A stretch of 7,190 bases of DNA from Methylococcaceae bacterium (GTDB taxonomy: Bacteria; Pseudomonadota; Gammaproteobacteria; Methylococcales; Methylomonadaceae), in NCBI GenBank assembly GCA_003155565.1, contig PMDM01000243.1:17280-24469 (forward strand). Direction: 5' to 3'. Below are positions 1-6,629 of the stretch, in pieces. Position numbers and translations under genes: made by a program. The notes under the pieces were generated by a model that searched no databases, was not told where the DNA came from, and saw only the letters and a program-made list of their open reading frames with translations. How positions within the stretch are numbered: the first letter of the stretch is position 1; every line of letters begins with the position of its first letter.

Positions 1-662
1 AAGAACTCTGCAAATTTCAGGATTTTATGCTGCCAGACAAACAACGTCGATATACCGCCCAACGGACTGAACGATCCTCCGGCGTTGGTCGCCACGACGA
101 TGTTGACACAGGCTATACCGATGAACTGCGGCTTATTTTTGCCGACCGCCATTGCTATTGCGCCCATCAATAAACCGACCGCAAGCCCGCTGACCACGGT
201 TGAAAGCAGAAAGGCCAGAAAGCCGGTAATCCAAAAAAGCTGCCGGTAGCTGAACTGCTTGTTTAGCAGCCAAATCCGAAGGCCATCAAAAATACCGCGT
301 TCTTCCATGGCGTTTAGATAGGTCATGGAAACTAGGATGAACAACAGCAGTTCGATATAAGCGAGCAAATTGCTTTCAAACGCCAGCGCAGCGACTTTGG
401 CTTGCCCGTTCAGGGCATAATAAATACAGATCGCAAACCAGACGATCGCCGCTCCCAAGACCATCGGTTTAGACTTACGCAACTCAATTACGTCCTCCGC
501 CATAGCCGCCACGTAAGCCAACACCGTAAAGAGGATAGAAAGATAACCGATAATATGATGGGTTAGATTATAGGGGACGGAAGAACCCATTCCTGAACCT
601 TCGCCAGCGAAAACGGTAGTGGGAAAAAGCACTGATAAGATGAGGAACAATATGCCGTTCAC
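1..662 (-). CDS. nhaD: NhaD-family Na+/H+ antiporter-like protein, 5' part (C-terminus off the window)
   Basis: This is an open frame of 220 codons that continues past the left edge. The family is an inner-membrane sodium/proton antiporter of the ion transporter superfamily, working in Na+ export and pH homeostasis. The start is GTG at 662-660: an in-frame TAG lies four codons upstream and AGGGG sits 6 nt before the GTG. Residues 1-19 look like a signal peptide ending TVFA before GEG, as in other NhaD proteins. Hydrophobic segments follow near 37-55, 67-83, 99-117, 141-157 and 160-174. Family landmarks are RKSKP (62-66), MTYLNAMEER (113-122), YRQLFWITG (139-147) and NAGGSFSPLGG (193-203). Oddly, the usual ADNLTT stretch reads VSGLAV (157-162) and the usual GDxTT reads GGIST (202-206), so several presumed ion-coupling residues are absent. 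Membership is firm from the landmarks; antiport activity is uncertain. It lies 122 bp downstream of kup. Confidence 0.87.
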   Translation of the reverse strand, partial: MNGILFLILSVLFPTTVFAGEGSGMGSSVPYNLTHHIIGYLSILFTVLAYVAAMAEDVIELRKSKPMVLGAAIVWFAICIYYALNGQAKVAALAFESNLLAYIELLLFILVSMTYLNAMEERGIFDGLRIWLLNKQFSYRQLFWITGFLAFLLSTVVSGLAVGLLMGAIAMAVGKNKPQFIGIACVNIVVATNAGGSFSPLGGISTLFVWQHKILKFAEF

Positions 663-668
663 TGGATT

Positions 669-673
669 CCCCT
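669..673 (-). promoter_or_regulatory. Shine-Dalgarno site for the nhaD-like GTG start
   Basis: AGGGG on the minus strand lies 6 nt before the GTG at 662-660. It decides the start, because an in-frame TAG overlaps this region just upstream and no in-frame ATG precedes residue 25. Starting at that later ATG would remove the signal-peptide-like segment. The rest of the 122-bp gap back to the kup stop is AT-rich. It holds a GATAAT hexamer at 704-709 with no good -35 and a run of eight T residues (minus strand) at 689-696, but no strong hairpin. Confidence 0.7.
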
Positions 674-784
674 AATAAGGAACAATACAAAAAAAAGGAT
701 TCCTAAGAATTATCACCGAAAGACCGTAATATCACTACATTTTTCGAAGTGCTACCTAAACTTTAGTTCAGTTCCAATTTGCCG

Positions 785-2671
785 TTACAATTCAACGCGT
801 ATACCAAGCTCAATAACCCTATCCACCGGTATTTTGAAAAATTCAATGGCGCTGGACGAGTTCTGGAATAGGAACCGAGACAAAGGCCTGCGCCATACGG
901 GCATTGGGCTGCTGCGTCGGAACGAGATAAATTCCCTGCCGACAAAAAACGATACCTTTTTCGGGTCGGTGTCCAATCCTTGCTGCACACATAATTCCAG
1001 TGCACGACGCACGTCTTGCGGCTGCTTGAAACCGAAATAGAGTTTTACCCGGTAAAATTGCCGATTTTCTCCGTACGACCGGATCTTGACCCGGTGCGCC
1101 TCGGCTACATAAGGTTCATCTTTGGTGACGATGGTCAGCACAATGATTTGCTCATGCAAAACATGGTTGTGTTCAAAGTTATGTAAGAAGACTTGCGGTA
1201 CACCATGCAGGCTTCGGGTCAAATAAATCGCGGTGCCGGGTACTGTCGCTGGCGGATTTTTTTGCAAAGCTGCTTCAAAATCCTCGAACAGTACACGCTT
1301 TTCGTTCTGACGCTCTGTTAACAGCTGACGGCCTTTAATCCAAGTTGTCATAATCAGGAACAACACAGCTGCAACAGCTAATGGCAACCAGCCGCCAGTC
1401 GGAATTTTTAGGCTATTGGAGGAAAAAAACAGTAAGTCGATGATTAAAAAAGTCGTTAAAAAAATCACGCTAGTGAGTTTTTTCCATTTCCAAAGTGCCT
1501 GAATGATTATGAACGCCAGCACGGTATCGATAATCATAGTGCCGGTGACCGCGATACCGTAGGCGGAAGCGAGTGCGGAAGAGGATTGAAAACTTAACAC
1601 CAGCACGAATACCGAGGCCATGAGCAGCCAATTGACGGCGGGGACATAGACTTGCCCCATTTCATCACCTGAGGTGTGGAAAATATCCATGCGTGGGCAG
1701 TAACCCAGTTGTATGGCTTGCCGGGTAATCGAAAATGCCCCTGAAATGACTGCTTGCGAGGCAATGACGGTCGCCAACGTCGATAGGATCAGCAAAGGAT
1801 ACAACGCCCAAGTAGGGGCAAGTAAATAGAATGGATTTTGTATTGCTTCGGGGTGGCCGATCAACAATGCGCCTTGTCCGAAGTAATTTAGCAGCAACGC
1901 CGGAAATACAAAACCGAACCAGGCATAACGGATCGGTATTAGACCGAAATGCCCCATATCGGCATACAACGCTTCAGCGCCGGTAATCGCCAGCACCACC
2001 GCGCCCATGATTAAAAAACCGTGCCAGCCCAATTCCCACAGTATATGTACCGCATAATAAGGATTAACCGCCATGAACACGCCCGGTTCGTGGATAATAT
2101 TGACCACACCCATGACTGCCAGCACAACGAACCAGATACACATCACGGGCGCAAAAATTTTTCCGACAGCACCTGTCCCCCTAGCTTGTATGATAAACAA
2201 CACGCTCAATACCGCAATAGTTATCGGCAGCACATAATGTTCCAATTGGGGGGCGACGACTTGTAAACCTTCCACCGCACTGAGTACGGAAATTGCTGGC
2301 GTAATAATACTATCGCCGTAAAACAGTGCCGCACCTAGCAATCCGATGGTGACGATAAAACGCATCTTGCCGGGATTGTTATGCGAGCCGTGCAGTGCCA
2401 AGGTCATCAGTGCCATGATGCCGCCTTCGCCTTTGTTGTCGGCACGCATGATGAAAATGGCATATTTGGTGGTCACCACCAGTGTCAACGACCAAAAAAC
2501 CAGCGACAATACGCCCAACACATGGTTTTCATTGATCGTTAAGCCGCCATGGAAGACTTCTTTGAGTGCATATAATGGACTAGTGCCAATATCCCCGAAG
2601 ACGACACCAATCGCGCCTAGGGCAAGGGTGGCAAGTTGTTCCTTGGAATGATTTTCTTGATTTGTGGACAT
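785..2671 (-). CDS. kup: Kup/TrkD low-affinity potassium uptake protein
   Basis: The gene encodes 628 residues, against about 622 for E. coli Kup. Kup is a constitutive K+/H+ symporter of the KUP/HAK/KT family in the inner membrane. The sequence shows FGDIGTSPLYALKE (25-38), RADNKGEGG (76-84), FYGDSIITPAIS (117-128) and TGAEALYADMGHFG (230-243). About twelve hydrophobic segments end near residue 445, followed by a cytoplasmic C-terminal domain that carries VPGTAIYLT and ends in the family-typical VIELGIRVEL. D27 and E233 correspond to acidic residues of E. coli Kup (D23 and E229) thought to bind K+ or protons. D120 stands where E. coli has E116, a substitution that also occurs in other Kup proteins. 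The ATG start gives an N-terminus, MSTNQ, very like E. coli MSTDN, but no good Shine-Dalgarno precedes it. Transcription is probably from the TATAAT at 2706-2711. The next gene is the nhaD-like antiporter, consistent with a cation-homeostasis pair. Confidence 0.97.
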   Translation of the reverse strand: MSTNQENHSKEQLATLALGAIGVVFGDIGTSPLYALKEVFHGGLTINENHVLGVLSLVFWSLTLVVTTKYAIFIMRADNKGEGGIMALMTLALHGSHNNPGKMRFIVTIGLLGAALFYGDSIITPAISVLSAVEGLQVVAPQLEHYVLPITIAVLSVLFIIQARGTGAVGKIFAPVMCIWFVVLAVMGVVNIIHEPGVFMAVNPYYAVHILWELGWHGFLIMGAVVLAITGAEALYADMGHFGLIPIRYAWFGFVFPALLLNYFGQGALLIGHPEAIQNPFYLLAPTWALYPLLILSTLATVIASQAVISGAFSITRQAIQLGYCPRMDIFHTSGDEMGQVYVPAVNWLLMASVFVLVLSFQSSSALASAYGIAVTGTMIIDTVLAFIIIQALWKWKKLTSVIFLTTFLIIDLLFFSSNSLKIPTGGWLPLAVAAVLFLIMTTWIKGRQLLTERQNEKRVLFEDFEAALQKNPPATVPGTAIYLTRSLHGVPQVFLHNFEHNHVLHEQIIVLTIVTKDEPYVAEAHRVKIRSYGENRQFYRVKLYFGFKQPQDVRRALELCVQQGLDTDPKKVSFFVGREFISFRRSSPMPVWRRPLSRFLFQNSSSAIEFFKIPVDRVIELGIRVEL

Positions 2672-2705
2672 TTAGGAATGAATGCGGAAACGTAAAAATA
2701 CTCCA

Positions 2706-2711
2706 ATTATA
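2706..2711 (-). promoter_or_regulatory. Candidate -10 box (TATAAT) for kup
   Basis: The minus strand reads a perfect TATAAT here, 34 nt before the kup ATG. This would give a leader of only about 28 nt. No convincing TTGACA-like -35 lies 16-18 nt upstream (the hexamer at 17 nt is AACGTC), so the promoter may be weak, activator-dependent, or a chance match in AT-rich DNA. Confidence 0.45.
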
Positions 2712-2791
2712 AGTGAATAATGCGCGTTGACGTTACTGTAGCAATATTAATCCCGTATATTAGGTATTTTGTAGCTTGACACGGAAGTGTT

Positions 2792-2855
2792 GTAGGCTGG
2801 GTTGAGGTACGAAACCCAGCATCGAATATTTGCTGGGTTTATCAACCCAGCCTAC
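2792..2855. repeat. Palindromic REP-pair (BIME-like) element A, 3 nt after the GST stop
   Basis: The outer arms GTAGGCTGGGTTGA (2792-2805) and TCAACCCAGCCTAC (2842-2855) are exact 14-bp inverted copies. The inner arms AAACCCAGCA (2812-2821) and TGCTGGGTTT (2831-2840) are exact 10-bp inverted copies. Each half can also fold alone: GCTGGGTT pairs with AACCCAGC around the loop GAGGTACGA on the plus strand and around GATA on the minus strand. Each half begins with GTAG at its outer end. A 5' GTAG/GGAG tetranucleotide next to a palindromic stem is the hallmark of REP sequences recognised by RAYT transposases, and two inverted REPs form a BIME. The position directly after the GST stop means it could also act as a transcript-end stabiliser or attenuator. 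There is no T-tract, so it is not a classic terminator. Confidence 0.75.
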
Positions 2856-2858
2856 GGA

Positions 2859-3575
2859 CTATCCTTCCCAAGACAACTCAGGAAAAAATTCCGCCTGCAT
2901 ACGGCGGCAATAATCCATCAGGTTTTGTTTGGTCAAGGCATGGTCTTTCAGCGGCGATTTGATCGGACAACCCAGGGCATTGACCAGAATGCCGTAAGCG
3001 CTTGCATCCAGGCTTGTTGGCTTATCGCCCATAAAATAGGGCTTGTCGCCAAGAAAATTGGCTAGGCTGTCGATGTCTTCCTTGCCGAGTTCAAATAATT
3101 CCTCGTGTGTTAGCCGCCCTATACCATGACCGATAATCTGTGCCTTGAACTTTCTGCGAGTAATCGCTGCCACTACATCACAGATGACCGGCGGCAAGCC
3201 GCCGAAGATAGCCTGTTTATTCGTTTGCCAGTTTTCTTCCGTATAATTCCAGCGCGAGACCATACAACCCCAATACAAATGCTCCTCCAAAAGCCGTTCA
3301 TAAGCCTTGGCGATGCCTTGTTGTTCAAGTGAAAGCAGCGCTGCGTCGTTATCGCCATACGCCGACTTGAGATAATTCACAATCAACCGCGAATCGGACA
3401 CTTTGCGGCCATCGTCGTCAATAAACGGAAGCTTTCCCCGAGGAGCCTTGAGCGGCAAGGTTTCGACAATTTCATAAGGGAGTTTATTAATACGAAGATA
3501 AGTTTCAACCTTCACACAAAACGAGCTTAAGTTAGGAATGCCCCAGGTACGGGCGAACTGGTAAAGTTTAATCAT
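2859..3575 (-). CDS. Glutathione S-transferase family protein, FAXC/metaxin-like
   Basis: This is a 238-residue soluble protein with a thioredoxin-fold N-domain (about 1-75) and an all-helical C-domain (about 90-235). The N-domain shows SSFCVKVET (17-25), with C20 where the nucleophile-region residue would be, GKLPFIDDDG (47-56), with the cis-proline P50 that forms the glutathione site, and D61-S62, the usual contact for the glutathione gamma-glutamyl group. The C-domain has EEHLYWG, a GHGIGR turn and PTSLDASAYG, which matches the TxxD N-capping box of GST folds. The order SxFCxKVExxLR, GKLPF, HLYW and GIGRxxxEE resembles the failed-axon-connections (FAXC)/metaxin-like subgroup rather than detoxifying alpha/mu/pi classes. 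Its substrate is unknown; glutathione conjugation or thiol chemistry is inferred from the fold only. The ATG start is preceded by a weak AGAG. The stop is followed at once by REP element A. Confidence 0.9.
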   Translation of the reverse strand: MIKLYQFARTWGIPNLSSFCVKVETYLRINKLPYEIVETLPLKAPRGKLPFIDDDGRKVSDSRLIVNYLKSAYGDNDAALLSLEQQGIAKAYERLLEEHLYWGCMVSRWNYTEENWQTNKQAIFGGLPPVICDVVAAITRRKFKAQIIGHGIGRLTHEELFELGKEDIDSLANFLGDKPYFMGDKPTSLDASAYGILVNALGCPIKSPLKDHALTKQNLMDYCRRMQAEFFPELSWEG

Positions 3576-3608
3576 CTTTTTACTCTGGAAGCCTAGTTGT
3601 TAATATGG

Positions 3609-3629
3609 TTACTGCAAAATTGCAAGTAA
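3609..3629. promoter_or_regulatory. Imperfect dyad upstream of the GST gene (possible operator)
   Basis: TTACTGCAA (3609-3617) and TTGCAAGTAA (3620-3629) are inverted copies separated by AA, with one extra base in the right arm. The dyad lies 34 nt before the GST ATG, in the region where a promoter would be expected. A GATAAT hexamer lies just upstream on the minus strand (3629-3634), so a bound protein could cover the transcription start. No regulator family is recognisable from the half-site, and chance is possible in AT-rich DNA. Confidence 0.35.
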
Positions 3630-3682
3630 TTATCTTAGGCTCACCCGTTACTTTAATACAAGGCTAGGATTGAATGGTTTGC

Positions 3683-3700
3683 GCGGCTAAGCCGCCCTAC
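3683..3700 (-). repeat. Single REP-like palindrome C with 5' GTAG
   Basis: On the minus strand GTAGG is followed by GCGGCT, a single T, and AGCCGC: a perfect 6+1+6 palindrome at 3683-3695. As DNA it can fold with a shortened stem (GCGG/CCGC, 5-nt loop). It is much more GC-rich than the surrounding intergenic DNA. Like elements A and B it starts with GTAGG, suggesting a solitary REP of a different sequence subtype. Confidence 0.5.
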
Positions 3701-3745
3701 TAAACTACGACAATCGCCCCATTCCCGTATGCCACTCCGAGCACT

Positions 3746-3780
3746 GGCGTTTTTATTGGGAATAACCCGTAAAATGCGCC
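3746..3780. repeat. Imperfect 35-nt stem-loop between the UPF0182 and GST genes
   Basis: On the minus strand GGCG, TTTTA and GGG pair in order with CCC, TAAAA and CGCC around a TTATT loop, giving 12 pairs interrupted by two small internal loops. It directly abuts REP element B. No T-run follows on either strand, so I do not call it a terminator. The 287-bp gap from 3576 to 3862 is otherwise filled by the dyad at 3609, palindrome C, this stem-loop and element B. I see no gene in it. Confidence 0.4.
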
Positions 3781-3781
3781 A

Positions 3782-3845
3782 AGTGTAGGATGTGCCGAGG
3801 TACGGGGCGCATCAATCGAGAACATGAAAGATGCGCTACTACACT
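3782..3845. repeat. Palindromic REP-pair (BIME-like) element B, 17 nt after the UPF0182 stop
   Basis: The outer arms AGTGTAG (3782-3788) and CTACACT (3839-3845) are inverted. GCGCATC (3807-3813) and GATGCGC (3830-3836) form an inner 7-bp stem with a 16-nt loop. The left half also folds alone: GATGTGCC (3789-3796) pairs with GGCGCATC (3806-3813), with one G-T wobble, around a loop beginning GAGGTACG. That loop sequence is identical to the loop of element A, although the stem bases differ. GTAG stands at both outer ends, as expected for inverted REPs forming a BIME. Confidence 0.7.
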
Positions 3846-3862
3846 AACCCTAAGTGTGCCCC

Positions 3863-6526
3863 TCAATTTCCGTCCGGCTTAACAATAGCCTTGGATGCCC
3901 CCGTTTCCTTAACCTCAGCAGCATCTTTAAGATAATACTGTTTTAGCCGATTGAAAGCCGACCATAGCGTGGTATCCATAACCACTCTATTTCCTATGGC
4001 TACGATGACCCTGCTCAATTCAGGTATTTTGGTTTTGGTTGAAGTCAGGTAAATGGGCTGCACGTATAAGACAGTATTGCCCATCGGCAGGATAATCATC
4101 CGGCCCATCTCAACAGTAGAACCGGACTGACCCCAGAGGGTGAAGTTCGCTGATATTTCAGGGTCTTGATTAATAAGGGCTTCAACTTGCGCTGGGCCAT
4201 TGACTTGCACGTCCTTCCCGAGCTTATAGACGGTAATACCCGGTTTGTATTCGAAGCCGCATTTGCTTTTGTCCATCACTCCCGCCATGCAAATCATGCT
4301 CAGGTTGTCGCGGTTGACGGGTGTCATGGGGTTAATCATGACGAATTCTTCCTGGTCTGTGCAATTTCCGAAGTCCATGGTCTGATAATAAGGCATGACC
4401 GCTTTGTCTCGCACGGTGGCAAATTGCCAGGTTTCGCCTTGCTCGTAAAATGCTTCGGGGGTTTGTTGATGGTATTTTGCAAATACGTTCATCTGTAACT
4501 GGTAAAGATCACGTGGATAGCGCAAATGTTTGCGTAACTCTTCAGGCATCTCATTCAGGTTTTTAAACAGGCCCGGATAAGCGCTATCGTAGGCTTGGAT
4601 AATGGCATCGGACGGGTCGGAAATATAATAATCGACATCGCCATCGTAAGCATCGACGATAACTTTGACCGAATTGCGGATGTAATTAAAGCGGTGTTTG
4701 TCTTTGCCAAACTCGAATTCTTGCGGTTTGGCGACCGGGTATTTGTCCGATAAGGTGTACGCATCCAGGATCCAATAGAACCTGTCCTTGCCAACAACCA
4801 GATACGGGTCATTATCCAGGTGCAAAAACGGCGTTAACTTGTTAATACGGTCAGCGATATTCCGGTATATCTTGAGTTTACTCTCCTCGCTTATATTGGT
4901 TGAAAAGAAGATTTTTTCTTCTTTCTGATAGATCGCCAGCAGTGCTTTTCTGAACAATGAATTGATCGGTATCCCGCCTTCGCCGTGATAGGCCTTAGAA
5001 ATCCCGGGATCCTCGCCTAAGTTACTGCCGGAAATATCCACAATTTTCAGTTTATTAGGCACGATGACATAACCGTATTCACCTTCACCGTAATAGATGT
5101 CAGGGTATTTGACATCGAACCCTGCCGACGAAGACATATTCAGGTCACGCAAATACCAGACCAAGGGCTTATCAGCATCTTGGGCTGCGGAAGTAACCAC
5201 CGCGCCATAACCATGGGTGTAACGCAAATGCGTGTTTTCCCAATTTTGCGCCTCGTCTGGCAGTTTTGAAATGTTAATCTCCCTTGCCGCCAGATTGACT
5301 TGCCGTGTGTGGTCAAGGATATAGTAACGGTCTTCATCAAGGTTTATAAATTGATAGTACGGCCTTATTTCTTGTAACTGTTTGTAGCTGCTTATTAAAT
5401 GTTCCCTATCCCACACAGGAATATTTTCGAAACGTTTTTGGCTACCCCAGGTGGTAATGTCCTCAGCGGCGTTCAGTTTTACCGGCAAATTGACGGTGTT
5501 GATATTTTTTAAGTCATACGCATCAAGGGTGGCATCAATATTGTGTTGTATAAATGGTTTTTCTGTTCTGACTGGGTTCGGGTTAACAATATATGTCTCT
5601 ATAAATTGGGGAATAAAATCAAGATGTGGCAATCCCCAAATAACGAGAAATGTCGCCAGCGCTATTAAAAAAGGTGTTTTGCTCCGGTGCTGATCTGAAA
5701 ATATGAATACTCCTGCGATTGTTGCCATCGCCAGGAAAGAAAGTATCCCCAGCCAGATCAAAGGCAATTGGTAGCGGATTTCAATCGTGCCGGGCCCGTA
5801 AAATATGGGTTCGTGAACGTCGGTATACAACAGTGAAAACCGATGTAACAAAAAACCCCACACAACGAACAGGACTACGAAGCCCATTAGAATGCCCAAG
5901 TGTATTTTTGCGCCTGGATGAAATTCCTTGTTCTGGTTAGGAACGAAGATATGTTCCAGCCAATACAAAGCACCCACCATCACAAAAATCAAGGTGGCTG
6001 TGCTTAATAGTTCCGGCTGGATTAGCTTATAGATGGGGTAAGACAGCAAGTAAAAGCTGATGTCATTGCCATAAACCGATTCCGTAACGCCCGACCGACC
6101 GCCAAAAAAGTAAAGTAAGGTCGTCTCCCATTGGTTATAGAAGGGTATAGCGATGAAGATGGCTAATATCAATGCAACAGGGGTATAGATTTTTGCCGAG
6201 CCATACAGGAATTTTTCTGAAAATTTCTGGAACTTCACGTTCTGGTCAAAATTGCTGAGGACTTCGTCCTGCGGATTCAAGCCTAGATAACGGGATGCGA
6301 TCCAGAAATGGAAAAAGAAGATCGTGAAAAAAAACAGGGTTACCGCACCGGACAGGAAAAACTTGTAGAGCAACCGCAACCAGAAATAATGTTCGAGATT
6401 GATGGATTGAAACCACCATAAATCGACAAACAAGTCGAGAAATATGAAATGGAAAGCGATAAACAGGACAATCGAAATGACGATTGTAGTAATAATGACT
6501 GCGGGTATAAGGTTTAGATTCCGCAT
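3863..6526 (-). CDS. UPF0182 (COG1615) family multi-pass membrane protein
   Basis: The gene encodes 887 residues, a usual full length for this uncharacterised family (Pfam UPF0182). Seven hydrophobic segments lie near 7-29, 54-75, 113-129, 174-190, 208-228, 255-276 and 283-300. A large, probably periplasmic, domain fills the rest. Family signatures are DLWWFQSINLEHYFWLRLLY near 34-54, YIVNPNPVRTEKPFIQHNI (312-330), EIRPYYQF, RYTHGYGAVV, DIYYGE, LTPFLHLDNDPYLVV, NYIRNSVKVIVDAYDGDV, HLRYPRDLYQLQ, and a C-terminal NGPAQVEALINQDP and LWGQSGSTVEMGRMIILP block. The ATG start has GAGGA 4 nt upstream. The long acidic tail seen in many actinobacterial members is absent. Only three cysteines occur (722, 746, 756), all in the C-terminal part of the exported domain. 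The function is unknown; neighbours give no clear clue, though kup and nhaD lie further downstream. A promoter at 6582-6611 suggests its own transcript. Confidence 0.95.
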   Translation of the reverse strand: MRNLNLIPAVIITTIVISIVLFIAFHFIFLDLFVDLWWFQSINLEHYFWLRLLYKFFLSGAVTLFFFTIFFFHFWIASRYLGLNPQDEVLSNFDQNVKFQKFSEKFLYGSAKIYTPVALILAIFIAIPFYNQWETTLLYFFGGRSGVTESVYGNDISFYLLSYPIYKLIQPELLSTATLIFVMVGALYWLEHIFVPNQNKEFHPGAKIHLGILMGFVVLFVVWGFLLHRFSLLYTDVHEPIFYGPGTIEIRYQLPLIWLGILSFLAMATIAGVFIFSDQHRSKTPFLIALATFLVIWGLPHLDFIPQFIETYIVNPNPVRTEKPFIQHNIDATLDAYDLKNINTVNLPVKLNAAEDITTWGSQKRFENIPVWDREHLISSYKQLQEIRPYYQFINLDEDRYYILDHTRQVNLAAREINISKLPDEAQNWENTHLRYTHGYGAVVTSAAQDADKPLVWYLRDLNMSSSAGFDVKYPDIYYGEGEYGYVIVPNKLKIVDISGSNLGEDPGISKAYHGEGGIPINSLFRKALLAIYQKEEKIFFSTNISEESKLKIYRNIADRINKLTPFLHLDNDPYLVVGKDRFYWILDAYTLSDKYPVAKPQEFEFGKDKHRFNYIRNSVKVIVDAYDGDVDYYISDPSDAIIQAYDSAYPGLFKNLNEMPEELRKHLRYPRDLYQLQMNVFAKYHQQTPEAFYEQGETWQFATVRDKAVMPYYQTMDFGNCTDQEEFVMINPMTPVNRDNLSMICMAGVMDKSKCGFEYKPGITVYKLGKDVQVNGPAQVEALINQDPEISANFTLWGQSGSTVEMGRMIILPMGNTVLYVQPIYLTSTKTKIPELSRVIVAIGNRVVMDTTLWSAFNRLKQYYLKDAAEVKETGASKAIVKPDGN

Positions 6527-6530
6527 AAGT

Positions 6531-6535
6531 TCCTC
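6531..6535 (-). promoter_or_regulatory. Shine-Dalgarno site of the UPF0182 gene
   Basis: GAGGA on the minus strand lies 4 nt before the ATG at 6526-6524. It supports this ATG over a nearby upstream ATG at 6537-6535, which is out of frame. Confidence 0.7.
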
Positions 6536-6581
6536 ATGTTAATGTGCATAGCTTTTGCTAATGTCCTTAGGCGTTCTGCCA

Positions 6582-6611
6582 ATTATAGTTATTTCATTTC
6601 GACCCAAACAA
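6582..6611 (-). promoter_or_regulatory. Candidate sigma-70 promoter of the UPF0182 gene
   Basis: On the minus strand TTGTTT (6606-6611) is followed by an 18-nt spacer and a perfect TATAAT (6582-6587). Transcription would start near 6575, giving a leader of about 50 nt that contains the Shine-Dalgarno. It lies in the 103-bp gap after the FMN reductase stop and suggests that the two genes are at least partly independent. The -35 match is poor. Confidence 0.55.
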
Positions 6612-6629
6612 AGAAAAGCAATTATTTTA

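Noticed and set aside
683..710. Possible rho-independent terminator between kup and the nhaD-like gene (T-run on the minus strand).
   Set aside because: The eight T residues are preceded only by a 4-bp AT-rich stem (ATTC/GAAT). That is too weak to call a terminator.
834..1040. Plus-strand open frame antisense to kup, plus similar ones at 2021-2266 and 2346-2651.
   Set aside because: These are antisense shadows of a well-conserved kup frame, with no family resemblance and atypical composition.
2727..2748. TTGACG followed by TATTAA on the plus strand, as a possible rightward promoter.
   Set aside because: The spacing is only about 12 nt, and no plus-strand gene follows.
2802..3065. Plus-strand frame crossing REP element A and the end of the GST gene.
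   Set aside because: It starts inside a palindromic repeat and runs antisense to the GST coding region, so it is not a gene.
3841..3857. Small hairpin ACACT/AGTGT just after the UPF0182 stop as a terminator.
   Set aside because: It has only five pairs, overlaps the outer arm of REP element B and has no T-tract.
4166..4498. Plus-strand frame of 110 residues antisense to the UPF0182 gene, rich in histidine and valine.
   Set aside because: It is opposite the strongly conserved C-terminal part of UPF0182. It has no recognisable domain or ribosome site, so it is a shadow frame.
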